Part shown: in pieces, positions 23,759-32,402 of the stretch
Numbering within the stretch: the stretch's first letter is position 1
Layout of the letters: every line of letters starts with the position of its first letter
Origin: an uncultured Caproiciproducens sp.
Lineage (GTDB): Bacteria; Bacillota; Clostridia; Oscillospirales; Acutalibacteraceae
Assembly: GCF_963664915.1 (NCBI RefSeq)
Contig: NZ_OY761810.1
Coordinates: 2,370,661-2,434,660, forward strand
Length of the DNA stretch: 64,000 nt
Direction of reading: 5' to 3'
Program-made: the position numbers and the translations under genes
The notes under the pieces: generated by a model
What the model saw: the letters and a program-made list of their open reading frames with translations, nothing else
What the model was told of the DNA's origin: nothing
Database searches by the model: none

Positions 23759-24781
23759 ATGCAAACCTTAAGACTAAACGCAAACAATCAGGAAGATATT
23801 CAGACTGCCGCACAAATTATCAGGGACGGCGGTTTGGTTGGCATACCCACGGAAACGGTTTACGGACTTGCCGCCAACGCGCTGAACGGGAAAGCCGTCG
23901 CGGCAATCTTTGCTGCAAAAGGCAGGCCCATGGACAATCCTTTAATCGTACATATTTCAGAATTTGACCAGATTTATCAGCTGGTTCAAGAGGTGCCGCC
24001 CGAGGCCAAAAAGCTGGCCGAGGCGTTCTGGCCCGGCCCTATGACGATGATTCTGCCGAAATCGGACAGAATACCAAATGAGGTGAGTGCCGGCCTCAGT
24101 ACGGTTGCGGTCCGATTTCCGTCGCATCCGGCCGCAAGAGCGCTGATCGACGCGGCCGGTGTCCCGCTTGCTGCGCCGTCCGCCAATCTTTCAGGCCATC
24201 CAAGTCCCACGACTGCGGAACACGTTCTGAATGATTTGGACGGTAAAATAGAAGCTGTAATAGATGGCGGCGCTTGTGGAGTCGGTGTTGAATCAACGGT
24301 CGTTACCCTTGCGTCCGCCCCTGCGCGCCTATTAAGACCGGGCGGCATTACACTGGAGCAGCTGCGCGCTGTCCTTGGCGAGGTTGAGATGGACAGTGCG
24401 GTGTTGAACCCGTTAAAAGAAGGGGTACGCGCTTCCTCACCCGGCATGAAATATAAACATTATTCGCCGAAAGCGAACGTAATTATCATCGACGGCAGTT
24501 TTGATGCATATAAAAATTATGTAAACAGCCACAGCGGGGATGCCGCAGCTGCCCTCTGCTACAGAGGGGAAGATTCGGAGCTGACGGTTCCGGCCGTCTG
24601 TTACGGAGGGGAAGATAATTATAGCGAGCAGGCCCGCGAACTTTTCGACGCTTTGCGCCGGCTTGATGAAATTCATGCCAAAACAGTTTATGCACGCTGC
24701 CCGGAACCGAAAGGCGTTGGTCTTGCGGTTTATAACCGTCTGATCCGTGCGGCCGGATTTGAGGTGCTTTATCTTGACTAA
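23759..24781 (+). CDS. tsaC: threonylcarbamoyl-AMP synthase (Sua5/YwlC long form)
   Basis: 340 residues. N-terminal YrdC domain (GGLVGIPTETVYGLAANAL, FAAKGRPMDNPLIVHI, AVRFPSHP, SANLSGHPSPT) and a C-terminal Sua5 domain from about residue 225 (SSPGMKYKHYSP linker). Makes threonylcarbamoyl-AMP from Thr, bicarbonate and ATP for t6A37 of ANN-decoding tRNAs. Starts 3 nt after prfA and overlaps coaE by 8 nt. Confidence 0.93.
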   Translation: MQTLRLNANNQEDIQTAAQIIRDGGLVGIPTETVYGLAANALNGKAVAAIFAAKGRPMDNPLIVHISEFDQIYQLVQEVPPEAKKLAEAFWPGPMTMILPKSDRIPNEVSAGLSTVAVRFPSHPAARALIDAAGVPLAAPSANLSGHPSPTTAEHVLNDLDGKIEAVIDGGACGVGVESTVVTLASAPARLLRPGGITLEQLRAVLGEVEMDSAVLNPLKEGVRASSPGMKYKHYSPKANVIIIDGSFDAYKNYVNSHSGDAAAALCYRGEDSELTVPAVCYGGEDNYSEQARELFDALRRLDEIHAKTVYARCPEPKGVGLAVYNRLIRAAGFEVLYLD

Positions 24782-25379
24782 ATTGGTAATCGGTCTTACA
24801 GGTCCGACGGGGGCCGGAAAATCAACCGTGGCCGCTGCTTTCAAAAATGCAGGCTGCCTTATTATTGATGCAGATCAGATTGCCCGTCAAACGATAGCGG
24901 ACGAAAAATGTCTTGCGGCTTTAAAAATCGAATTTGGGAATGATATTGTCGGGAAAGATAACAGTCTGAACCGCGGTCTGTTGGCACAGCGCGCGTTTGC
25001 CAATAAAAAAAATGCGGAACGGCTGAATGCGATTACCCATCCGATTATTAAGCAGGAAGTTGTCCGGCAAATAGAGGTTTATCGAAAAAGTGGGGCAAAG
25101 GCTATTGTTCTGGACGCGCCGCTCCTTTTTGAAAGCGGAGCCGATTCACTTTGTACCGCCTCCGTCGCCGTTACCGCTCCGGCAGAAGTCCGCCTGTACC
25201 GGATCGTCAACCGTGATGCCATTTCTCCGGAACTTGCCAGGGCGCGTATGGGTACACAGCGGGAAAATGCATATTATAACGAACGTGCGCAGTATTTGCT
25301 TGACGGTACCATGAGCCTCAGCGATATCCAAGTGAAAGTGAATCAGCTTTTAGAGCAGATCATTGGAGATTATGCATGA
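24774..25379 (+). CDS. coaE: dephospho-CoA kinase
   Basis: 201 residues. P-loop GLTGPTGAGKSTVAAAF at the N-terminus, IIDADQIARQ, lid region and VLDAPLLFESGADSL. Last step of CoA synthesis: ATP-dependent 3'-phosphorylation of dephospho-CoA. TTG start at 24774 is selected by GAGGTG at 24761-24766 (7 nt). Overlaps tsaC upstream and slt downstream (4 nt). Confidence 0.93.
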   Translation: MTKLVIGLTGPTGAGKSTVAAAFKNAGCLIIDADQIARQTIADEKCLAALKIEFGNDIVGKDNSLNRGLLAQRAFANKKNAERLNAITHPIIKQEVVRQIEVYRKSGAKAIVLDAPLLFESGADSLCTASVAVTAPAEVRLYRIVNRDAISPELARARMGTQRENAYYNERAQYLLDGTMSLSDIQVKVNQLLEQIIGDYA

Positions 25380-25975
25380 AAGTATTTAAGAAAGTTTTTT
25401 TTGCCTGTGTGGCAGCCGCGATTCTGCTGCTTTTTGGCTATTTTGCTCTGAGCCGCGGGTATGATTATTTTATGAAAAAAGCGTACCCTCTTCAATATAC
25501 GGATCTTGTGGCACAAGAGGCAACGGCAAACGGGCTTGACCCCGCGCTTGTTTATTCTGTTATCAAGGCGGAGAGCAATTTTGATCCGGACGCCCAGTCA
25601 CACGCGGGGGCAATCGGTTTAATGCAGATGACGCCGGATACCTTTGCATGGGTGCAGACCAAATTGAAGAGCGATACAGAATTTACGGAAAAAGACCTTT
25701 ATACGCCAGAAATTAACATCCGTTACGGCTGCAAGCTCTTATCCATTCTGCTTGAAAAGTATAGTCAGAAAGCCACTGCACTGAGTGCTTACAATGCAGG
25801 AGTCGGCACGGTGAACGCGTGGCTGAAAAATCCAAATATTTCTAAAGACGGCGCCGTGCTTGACAATATACCTTACGAGGAAACAAGAAACTATGTTGTC
25901 GCCGTTTTGAAGAATTATGATAACTACAGCAAACTATATCAATTTAACAGCAAAGGAGAAAATATTGATGGTTAA
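25376..25975 (+). CDS. lytic transglycosylase, SLT domain
   Basis: 199 residues. N-terminal signal anchor (about 7-27), then a goose-lysozyme/SLT fold: VYSVIKAESNFDPDAQSHAGAIGLMQMTP with the catalytic Glu, and ALSAYNAGVGTVNAWL near 135. Cleaves peptidoglycan glycan strands to anhydromuropeptides outside the membrane. The gene is embedded in the prfA-coaE operon and overlaps the M18 peptidase start. Confidence 0.9.
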   Translation: MKVFKKVFFACVAAAILLLFGYFALSRGYDYFMKKAYPLQYTDLVAQEATANGLDPALVYSVIKAESNFDPDAQSHAGAIGLMQMTPDTFAWVQTKLKSDTEFTEKDLYTPEINIRYGCKLLSILLEKYSQKATALSAYNAGVGTVNAWLKNPNISKDGAVLDNIPYEETRNYVVAVLKNYDNYSKLYQFNSKGENIDG

Positions 25976-27380
25976 AAAAATTGGCAAGGACGAGTTGAAA
26001 AAACTTTCGGAAGAACTTCTGGTCAACCGAAAAAACGGTTATTTTCAGATGGAGGATGAAACCATAAAAATAGCCGACGACTTTTGTGAAAATTATAAAA
26101 AGTTTTTGGATGTGTCAAAAACAGAGCGTGAAGTGGTTGTTTTCGCATTGAAAGCGGCTGAAGAAGCAGGATTTGTACCCTTTGACCCTGCGAAAAAATA
26201 TTCAGCAGGCGATAAAGTTTATTATAACAATCGCGGGAAAGCTATTGTCCTTGCGGTAATCGGTAAAAACGGCTGTAAAAACGGCGTTCGCATCGCCGCT
26301 GCCCATATCGATTCACCAAGGCTTGATTTAAAACCCCATCCGCTGTATGAGGATAATGACATAGCATTCTTTAAAACTCATTATTATGGCGGAATCAAGA
26401 AATATCAATGGACCGCTACTCCTCTTGCAATGCACGGCCTTGTAGTTAGGAAAGACGGTGTTTCCGTTGAAATCCGTATCGGTGAGGAAGCGGGAGAGCC
26501 CCAATTTTGTGTGACTGATCTGCTTCCGCACCTGAGTTCTGAGCAAATGGATAAAAAACTCTCAAAAGCCATTGAAGGAGAAAACCTGAACATTATATCC
26601 GGCAGCCGCCCGGTAAGAGCCGATGAGGGCGAAAATTTAGTGAAATTAAATACTATGAAGTTTATAAATGAAAAATATGGCATGACTGAAGAGGATTTTG
26701 TATCCGCAGACATCGAATTTGTGCCTGCGTTCAAAGCTTCCGATATTGGTTTTGACCGCAGCATGATTGGCGCATACGGTCATGACGACAGGGTTTGTGC
26801 CTACCCGGCGCTGATGGCCATTTTGAATGTGGGAACCCCAGAAAGCACCATAGTTACGGTTTTGGCCGATAAGGAAGAGATCGGCAGCGACGGTAACACC
26901 GGTTTAAACTCCCAGTTCTTGCGCTATTTTATCACAGATATGGCGCAGGCCGAGGGTCTGGAATCGCGTCATGTATTAAGCAAATCAAAGTGCCTTTCTA
27001 CCGATGTGACGGCTGCGTTTGACCCAAACTACGCCAGCGCTTATGAGCCTACCAATTCCTGTTATATCAACAACGGGATCGGTATGTCGAAGTACACCGG
27101 TTCCAGAGGAAAGAGCGGCTCCAGTGAAGCAACTGCGGAGCTTGTTGCTGAAATTCGGAATATTTTTGAACAAAACGATGTGCTTTGGCAAATCGGTGAG
27201 CTGGGTAAGGTAGACGGCGGCGGCGGCGGAACCGTGGCTATGTATATAGCGAATCTGAATGTTGATGTTTTGGATGTCGGGGTTCCCGTTCTTTCCATGC
27301 ATTCTCCATTCGAGATTGTATCCAAACTGGACGTTTATATGACCTACAAGGGAATTAAGGCGTTCTACGAAACAAAGTAA
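25968..27380 (+). CDS. M18 family aminopeptidase
   Basis: 470 residues. Dinuclear-zinc peptidase of the aspartyl-aminopeptidase family: AAHIDSPRLDLKPHPLYED, YGHDDRVCAYPALMAI (bridging Asp region), DKEEIGSDGNTGLNS with the catalytic Glu pair, and MHSPFEIVSKLD with the last His ligand. Removes N-terminal residues from peptides in the cytoplasm. ATG 25968 after AAAGGAGAA. Last gene of the operon; a long hairpin follows. Confidence 0.92.
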   Translation: MVKKIGKDELKKLSEELLVNRKNGYFQMEDETIKIADDFCENYKKFLDVSKTEREVVVFALKAAEEAGFVPFDPAKKYSAGDKVYYNNRGKAIVLAVIGKNGCKNGVRIAAAHIDSPRLDLKPHPLYEDNDIAFFKTHYYGGIKKYQWTATPLAMHGLVVRKDGVSVEIRIGEEAGEPQFCVTDLLPHLSSEQMDKKLSKAIEGENLNIISGSRPVRADEGENLVKLNTMKFINEKYGMTEEDFVSADIEFVPAFKASDIGFDRSMIGAYGHDDRVCAYPALMAILNVGTPESTIVTVLADKEEIGSDGNTGLNSQFLRYFITDMAQAEGLESRHVLSKSKCLSTDVTAAFDPNYASAYEPTNSCYINNGIGMSKYTGSRGKSGSSEATAELVAEIRNIFEQNDVLWQIGELGKVDGGGGGTVAMYIANLNVDVLDVGVPVLSMHSPFEIVSKLDVYMTYKGIKAFYETK

Positions 27381-27392
27381 TCATAAAACAAT

Positions 27393-27443
27393 ACAACAAG
27401 AGCATGACAACGGTGTTTCAACACGGTGCCATGCTCTTGTTGT
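27393..27443. terminator. hairpin between M18 peptidase and pyk
   Basis: A 14-bp stem ACAACAAGAGCATG / CATGCTCTTGTTGT (27393-27406 with 27430-27443), whose loop folds further (GGTGTT/AACACG). Located just after the peptidase stop, with convergent pyk beyond. T-poor, so a moderate terminator call. Confidence 0.6.
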
Positions 27444-27535
27444 GTGTTCAATGTATTTATTTCAAAAAGCAATTGAATTGCATTATTTATTTATATCCGG
27501 CGAAGATGATGGCAGCTTTTGCAATTTGTATAGAA

Positions 27536-29293
27536 TCAGCCGGCGTGTTTTTCAATTCCGCTGAAAACAATACCGCGGGCCGCGTCAAGCGTGACCGTTG
27601 TACCGCTCTTTAAAATCTGAACCGCATTTTCCGCCGCAACAATTACCGGCTTGTCAAGGGTGAGCCCTACAATGGCGGCATGTGAATTCATTCCGCCGAA
27701 TTCTGTAATAATGCCCGCCGCATTCTTAATGATCCGAAGAATTTTATTGCTGGTCTGCGGAATCACAAGAATGTCGCCGTCTTTAAAGTTTTTTAACGCT
27801 TCCTCTTCATTTGTGCAGACACACAGGTTTCCGCATACAGCGCCTTTGGTAACACCCATGCCGGACACCAGCACGTCGCCGACAAGCTGAACCTTCAAAA
27901 GGTTGGTGGTGCCGGAAACGCCAAGCGGCACACCGGCGGTAATGACCACCAAATCACCGTTTTTAACAAGGCCATCTTTTCGTGCAACGTCCACTACATG
28001 GTTGAACAGTTCGTCGGTGTTGACTTTTTCGTCTACCATGATTGGGACAACCCCCCAGGAAAGATTCATCTGACGCTGGACGGTAGAATCGGTGGTACCG
28101 CTGATAATGGGGCATACCGGGCGGTATTTGGAAATCATCCGGGCCGTTCTGCCGGATTTCGTTACTGTGATGATCGCAACCGCGCCGAGATCCTGCGCGG
28201 TTGTGCAGGTTGCGTGGGAGATAGCGGAGGTGACATTGGGCTGTTCAGCAAAATCGCGTTTTTCAAAACGGCCTTTATAGTCAATGTCCCGTTCCGTGCG
28301 CTCTGCAATGGTTGCCATGGTTTTGAGCGCGGCAATCGGGTAGTCGCCGGCGGCTGTTTCACCGGAAAGCATGATGGCACTTGTCCCATCGTAAATGGCG
28401 TTTGCCACGTCCGTTGCCTCCGCACGGGTCGGGCGTGGATTTTTTATCATGGAGTCAAGCATCTGTGTCGCCGTAATCACTTGCAGACCGGCATTGTACG
28501 CTTTTTTAATCAGTTGTTTCTGAATAACGGGAATTTCCTGAAGCGGTATTTCAACACCAAGGTCGCCTCTTGCGACCATAATGCCATCCGATACGCGAAT
28601 AATATCGTCTATATTTTCAACGCCGTCTGAATTTTCAATTTTTGCAATGATGCGGATTTTGTGGCAGTTGTGTTTTTCAAGCTCGGTTCTCAGGTCAATA
28701 ATGTCTTTTGCACTTCGCGTAAAGGAAGCGGCAATAAAGTCGAAATCTTCCTTTACGGCAAAGGCAATATCTTCCTTGTCTTTGTCGCTGATAAAAGGAA
28801 GAGAGAGCTTGATGCCCGGCACATTAATTCCTTTGTGGGCTGAAATAGTACCGCCGTTGATGATTGTGCAGTTGATGTCGGTTTCGGTGCAGGATTCCAC
28901 TTTAAGCTCAATCAAGCCATCATCAATTAAGATTCTTGCTCCGGTAGAGACCTCAAGCGGGAGGTGTTCAAAGGTAATGGATGCGACCGTTTCATCACCG
29001 ATGATGTCTCTGCTTGTCAGCGTGAAACCGGCACCTGCCTTTAATATAATTTTAGGCTGATTAAAGTCTCTGACGCGAATTTCAGGCCCTTTTGTGTCAA
29101 GCAGAAGCGCAACGGGAAGTTTCAGCTCGCTGCGCAGTTTTTTAACGGTATCGGCACGCACCTTTTGTTCCACAGAGGTCTGATGTGAGAAATTCAGGCG
29201 GGCAACATCCATGCCGGCAAGCATCAGCTGCCGAAGTACGTCGCCATTATCTGTCGCAGGGCCAAGAGTACATATGATTTTCGTTTTTCTCAT
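27536..29293 (-). CDS. pyk: pyruvate kinase with C-terminal PEP-utilising swivel domain
   Basis: 585 residues, about 110 longer than the core enzyme. The core has TKIICTLGPATD, RLNFSH, DTKGPEIR, ENSDGVENIDDI, MVARGDLGVEIP and TQMLDSM. The extra C-terminal domain (from about 480) carries GGMNSHAAIVGLTLDKPVIV, the phosphohistidine loop found in PPDK and PEP synthase. Catalyses PEP + ADP to pyruvate + ATP; the tail is common in Firmicutes and its role is unsettled. Monocistronic on the minus strand. Confidence 0.95.
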   Translation of the reverse strand: MRKTKIICTLGPATDNGDVLRQLMLAGMDVARLNFSHQTSVEQKVRADTVKKLRSELKLPVALLLDTKGPEIRVRDFNQPKIILKAGAGFTLTSRDIIGDETVASITFEHLPLEVSTGARILIDDGLIELKVESCTETDINCTIINGGTISAHKGINVPGIKLSLPFISDKDKEDIAFAVKEDFDFIAASFTRSAKDIIDLRTELEKHNCHKIRIIAKIENSDGVENIDDIIRVSDGIMVARGDLGVEIPLQEIPVIQKQLIKKAYNAGLQVITATQMLDSMIKNPRPTRAEATDVANAIYDGTSAIMLSGETAAGDYPIAALKTMATIAERTERDIDYKGRFEKRDFAEQPNVTSAISHATCTTAQDLGAVAIITVTKSGRTARMISKYRPVCPIISGTTDSTVQRQMNLSWGVVPIMVDEKVNTDELFNHVVDVARKDGLVKNGDLVVITAGVPLGVSGTTNLLKVQLVGDVLVSGMGVTKGAVCGNLCVCTNEEEALKNFKDGDILVIPQTSNKILRIIKNAAGIITEFGGMNSHAAIVGLTLDKPVIVAAENAVQILKSGTTVTLDAARGIVFSGIEKHAG

Positions 29294-29490
29294 TTTTAAG
29301 ACTCCAATCCTAACGTAAAAATATCAAATTTAAAACCTTACCCATTTTATATGATATTACACTTGCTAAGATAAATCAAACGAATTGAGAGAAATTGTAT
29401 ATAAGACTGAAATTGAGAAAGCGGTTGATATTATTTGATTTAAGTTATACAATTATTATCATAACAAATAATGCAGAAGGAGGCGCTCAA

Positions 29491-30306
29491 TTGCGTAAAC
29501 GCGGAGAAAAAATTGTCCAGAGCCGCGCCGGCTGGCGTAAGGCCGATCAGGTACGAAAAATAAAAATTATTATGACAGTCATTGCAGTCATTATTTTTTT
29601 CTCAGTTGCCGCCGGGTCAATTCTGGTGTGGGTGCAGGTTAAGCATCCGTTCGGTGAACCATCAGCCAGTACACCGGTCAGTTCGAAAATTGCGGCTTCT
29701 TCTGAAACTGAAACGCTGCCTGTTTACGATGATTCCTATAACTTAGTTGTGGTAAATGCTTCTTCCGCAATAAAGTCCGATTTCAGTTTACAACCCGGAA
29801 AGTACGAAGGGGTCACCGTTGATTCCAGAATTATTCCGGCTTTAAAAAAAATGGCAGACGACGCAAAATCTGCAGGATGTGCTTTAAAGCTGACAGCGGG
29901 ATATGTGGATGCGAAGGAGCAGGATAAGCTTTTTACTGCAGCCGTACAGAATTTGATGAAAAATCAGGGATTTACGCAGGTGAGAGCGGAAAACCAGGTG
30001 CAAAACACGATCGGACGCGGAGGTTATAACGAAAATCAAACCGGCATGGCGGTTGAATTTTCGGCCGACAGCACGGCTGCCAATACTGATTTTTCAGCGA
30101 CGCCGCAGTACAAATGGCTTGTGAAAAACTGCGTGCAGTATGGCTTTGTGCTTCGCTATCCGGATGCAAAAGCTTCCATAACCGGTATTGCGTTCAATCC
30201 GCGCCATTTTCGGTATGTGGGCAGCGTTAACGCTGTGAAGATGCGGGAATACTCCATGTGCCTTGAAGAGTATGCGGCGTATGTCAGCCAGCAGACCCCA
30301 GAATAA
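29491..30306 (+). CDS. VanY-fold protein, predicted inactive (pseudo-carboxypeptidase)
   Basis: 271 residues: cytoplasmic basic N-terminus, membrane anchor (about 28-50), Ser/Thr linker, M15B-like domain homologous to the protein at 17196. The shared C-terminal HFRYVG...KM...MCLEEY makes the paralogy clear. Catalytic positions are lost: SEHxTGxAxD reads NENQTGMAVEF (ligand His to Asn, Asp to Glu), and ETWHFRYV reads NPRHFRYV (general base Glu lost). It may bind peptidoglycan without cleaving it. TTG 29491 is chosen because AAGGAGG (29477-29483) is 7 nt away; an upstream in-frame ATG lacks a ribosome binding site. Confidence 0.8.
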   Translation: MRKRGEKIVQSRAGWRKADQVRKIKIIMTVIAVIIFFSVAAGSILVWVQVKHPFGEPSASTPVSSKIAASSETETLPVYDDSYNLVVVNASSAIKSDFSLQPGKYEGVTVDSRIIPALKKMADDAKSAGCALKLTAGYVDAKEQDKLFTAAVQNLMKNQGFTQVRAENQVQNTIGRGGYNENQTGMAVEFSADSTAANTDFSATPQYKWLVKNCVQYGFVLRYPDAKASITGIAFNPRHFRYVGSVNAVKMREYSMCLEEYAAYVSQQTPE

Positions 30307-30339
30307 AATCAGAAATATTCCTTTTTTGTGATTTTTTAC

Positions 30340-30368
30340 TTGCAATTTGAGAATCCGTATGGTAAAAT
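30340..30368 (+). promoter_or_regulatory. sigma-A promoter of rpmE
   Basis: TTGCAA (30340-30345), 17-nt spacer, TAAAAT (30363-30368), about 40 nt before rpmE. Confidence 0.6.
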
Positions 30369-30409
30369 TCAAATGTTAAGTTGCAGTTTTACTGAAAGAG
30401 GTGACAGGA

Positions 30410-30613
30410 ATGAAGGAAGCTATCCATCCAAAGTATAAAGAGACAACAATCACATGTGCATGCGGAAATGTTATAAACACAAAATCCACGAAGGAAAACA
30501 TCCGCGTTGAAATATGCTCCAAGTGCCACCCGTTCTTTACAGGTAAGCAAAAACTTGTTGATACAAGTGGACGTGTTGATATGTTTAAGAAGCGTTACGG
30601 TATTGGTAAGTAA
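30410..30613 (+). CDS. rpmE: 50S ribosomal protein L31 (zinc-binding form)
   Basis: 67 residues. [11 protein letters not shown] start, the Cys motif CACG and [13 protein letters not shown], and [10 protein letters not shown] end are diagnostic for the zinc-containing C+ type L31. ATG 30410 is preferred over the GTG at 30401 because AGAGGTG (30397-30403) has 6-nt spacing to it. Confidence 0.95.
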   Translation: MKEAIHPKYKETTITCACGNVINTKSTKENIRVEICSKCHPFFTGKQKLVDTSGRVDMFKKRYGIGK

Positions 30614-30688
30614 TTTGCTTTTTAGTTCTCTTGGATTAGCTTAGGCGGTGCAGGCTTTCTGCGCCGCTTATTTTTTGTGGGGGATACC

Positions 30689-31312
30689 ATGGTTGAGTAC
30701 CGAACGGTTGGAAATGAAGCCCTTTCAGAGTTTACAGAGCGACGTTCGCGATTCATCGGCTGCGCAAAACCTGTTAATACCGAGGAAGAAGCGGTTTCGT
30801 TTATTCATTCTATAAAATCCAAAAATTGGAATGCCACCCATAATGTTTACGCGTACTCTATCCGATCAGGACAAATTAAGCGCTATTCGGATGACGGGGA
30901 ACCACAGGGCACGGCGGGAATCCCGGTACTGGACGTGATTGTAAAATCGGGTGTCACCGATACGGCGGTCGTGGTCACACGTTATTTCGGCGGAATTTTG
31001 CTTGGCACGGGGGGTCTGGTGCGGGCTTATTCCCATGGGGCGTCCATTGCGCTCGAACAGGCCGGAATCATTACAATGAGGACCTGTTTAATCGCTGAGG
31101 TATGCTGTGATTACAGTCAGTACGGCAGACTGAGCGCGTTAATTCCGGAAAGCGGCGGAACGGTGGATCATGCTGATTTTACCGACTGCGTAAAAATATT
31201 TTTTCATATGAGCGACGAAGATATGTATCTTTTTGAACAAAAACTGGCTGACGCGACCTGCGGCCAAAGCAAGGCTGAGATCACCGGAGAAAAGTTTTTT
31301 AAAATTTTATAG
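30689..31312 (+). CDS. YigZ/IMPACT family protein
   Basis: 207 residues. N-terminal UPF0029/IMPACT domain: RRSRFIGCAKPV, NATHNVYAY, YSDDGEPQGTAGIPVL and VVVTRYFGGILLGTGGLVRAY. A C-terminal DUF1949 ferredoxin-like domain follows. Family members bind translation-related factors or ribosomes; biochemical function is unsettled. ATG 30689 after GGGGGAT. Probably transcribed with rpmE and leads to dgt after 66 nt. Confidence 0.9.
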   Translation: MVEYRTVGNEALSEFTERRSRFIGCAKPVNTEEEAVSFIHSIKSKNWNATHNVYAYSIRSGQIKRYSDDGEPQGTAGIPVLDVIVKSGVTDTAVVVTRYFGGILLGTGGLVRAYSHGASIALEQAGIITMRTCLIAEVCCDYSQYGRLSALIPESGGTVDHADFTDCVKIFFHMSDEDMYLFEQKLADATCGQSKAEITGEKFFKIL

Positions 31313-31378
31313 GATTTGCAGGGATTTTGTATGATCTTGCGTATATCTATAATGAAGCACATAACAGGTGGTGAAGCG

Positions 31379-32374
31379 ATGACGGTCAGTGAACGTACAC
31401 AGAGCATAGAGGAACAAATATTTTCCCCTTATGCCGCACTTTCCAAAAACACACAGGGCAGGGACATTCCGGAGGAAGAATGTGATTTGAGAACGCCTTA
31501 TCAGCGGGACAGAGACAGAATCCTTCACTGCAAGTCTTTCCGCCGGCTAAAACACAAAACGCAGGTTTTTCTTTCACCGGAAGGTGACCATTACCGCACA
31601 CGGCTGACCCACACGCTGGAAGTTTCACAGATTGCGCGCACGATTGCAAGGGCACTTCAGCTGAATGAGGATTTAACAGAGGCCATTTCTCTTGGGCATG
31701 ATTTGGGGCACACTCCGTTTGGCCACGCTGGCGAACGTGCGCTGAATGACTTGTATCCCGAGGGCTTCCGCCATTATGAACAAAGTGTGCGGATTGTTGA
31801 AAAACTTGAAAAGAACGGTGCCGGGCTTAATCTGACAAAAGAGGTTCGCGATGGAATCCTCTGCCATACAAAGGGCAGGGAAGCGATGACGCTGGAAGGA
31901 CGAATTGTTCGGCTGGCGGATCGAATTGCCTATATAAACCACGATATTGACGATGCCGAGCGGGCGGGAGTGCTGCTCGAAAATGATATTCCGAAGGAAA
32001 TAACATCGGTATTGGGCACACGGCGGGCCGAAAGAATCGACACGCTGGTTCACTCCGTCGCAGAAAACAGTCTTGACGGAATCATTCGAATGGGTACTCA
32101 AATTCAGAATGCTTTTGACAGGCTCTATGATTTTATGTATGAGTATGTCTATCTCAATCCTTATGCGAAGGCGGAGGAGAAGAAGGTTCCGAATCTGATC
32201 GGTGCACTGTACGGCTATTTAAAGCTGCCTGAGAATTTTCCCCAGGAAATGAACATGACTGCCGAACGTGACGGAATTGAGCGCGCTGCCTGCGATTATA
32301 TCGCCGGCATGACGGATCACTTTGCAATTCAGCTGTTTCAGGACATTTATGTGCCGAAATCCTGGAATATATAA
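31379..32374 (+). CDS. dgt: dGTP triphosphohydrolase-like HD protein
   Basis: 331 residues. HD-domain metal site in order: TRLTHTLEVSQIARTIARAL (His), ISLGHDLGHTPFGHAGE (HD motif) and RIAYINHDIDDA (last Asp). Family hydrolyses dNTPs to nucleoside and triphosphate. ATG 31379 after AGGTGGTG. Placement directly upstream of dnaG is common in Clostridia and fits a role in dNTP control at replication (inference). Confidence 0.9.
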   Translation: MTVSERTQSIEEQIFSPYAALSKNTQGRDIPEEECDLRTPYQRDRDRILHCKSFRRLKHKTQVFLSPEGDHYRTRLTHTLEVSQIARTIARALQLNEDLTEAISLGHDLGHTPFGHAGERALNDLYPEGFRHYEQSVRIVEKLEKNGAGLNLTKEVRDGILCHTKGREAMTLEGRIVRLADRIAYINHDIDDAERAGVLLENDIPKEITSVLGTRRAERIDTLVHSVAENSLDGIIRMGTQIQNAFDRLYDFMYEYVYLNPYAKAEEKKVPNLIGALYGYLKLPENFPQEMNMTAERDGIERAACDYIAGMTDHFAIQLFQDIYVPKSWNI

Positions 32375-32402
32375 TCAATTCAATAGAAAATGAGGTGACG
32401 AT

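Noticed and set aside
27998-28630. 210-codon plus-strand frame inside pyk
   Set aside because: Antisense shadow of pyruvate kinase; no recognisable domain.
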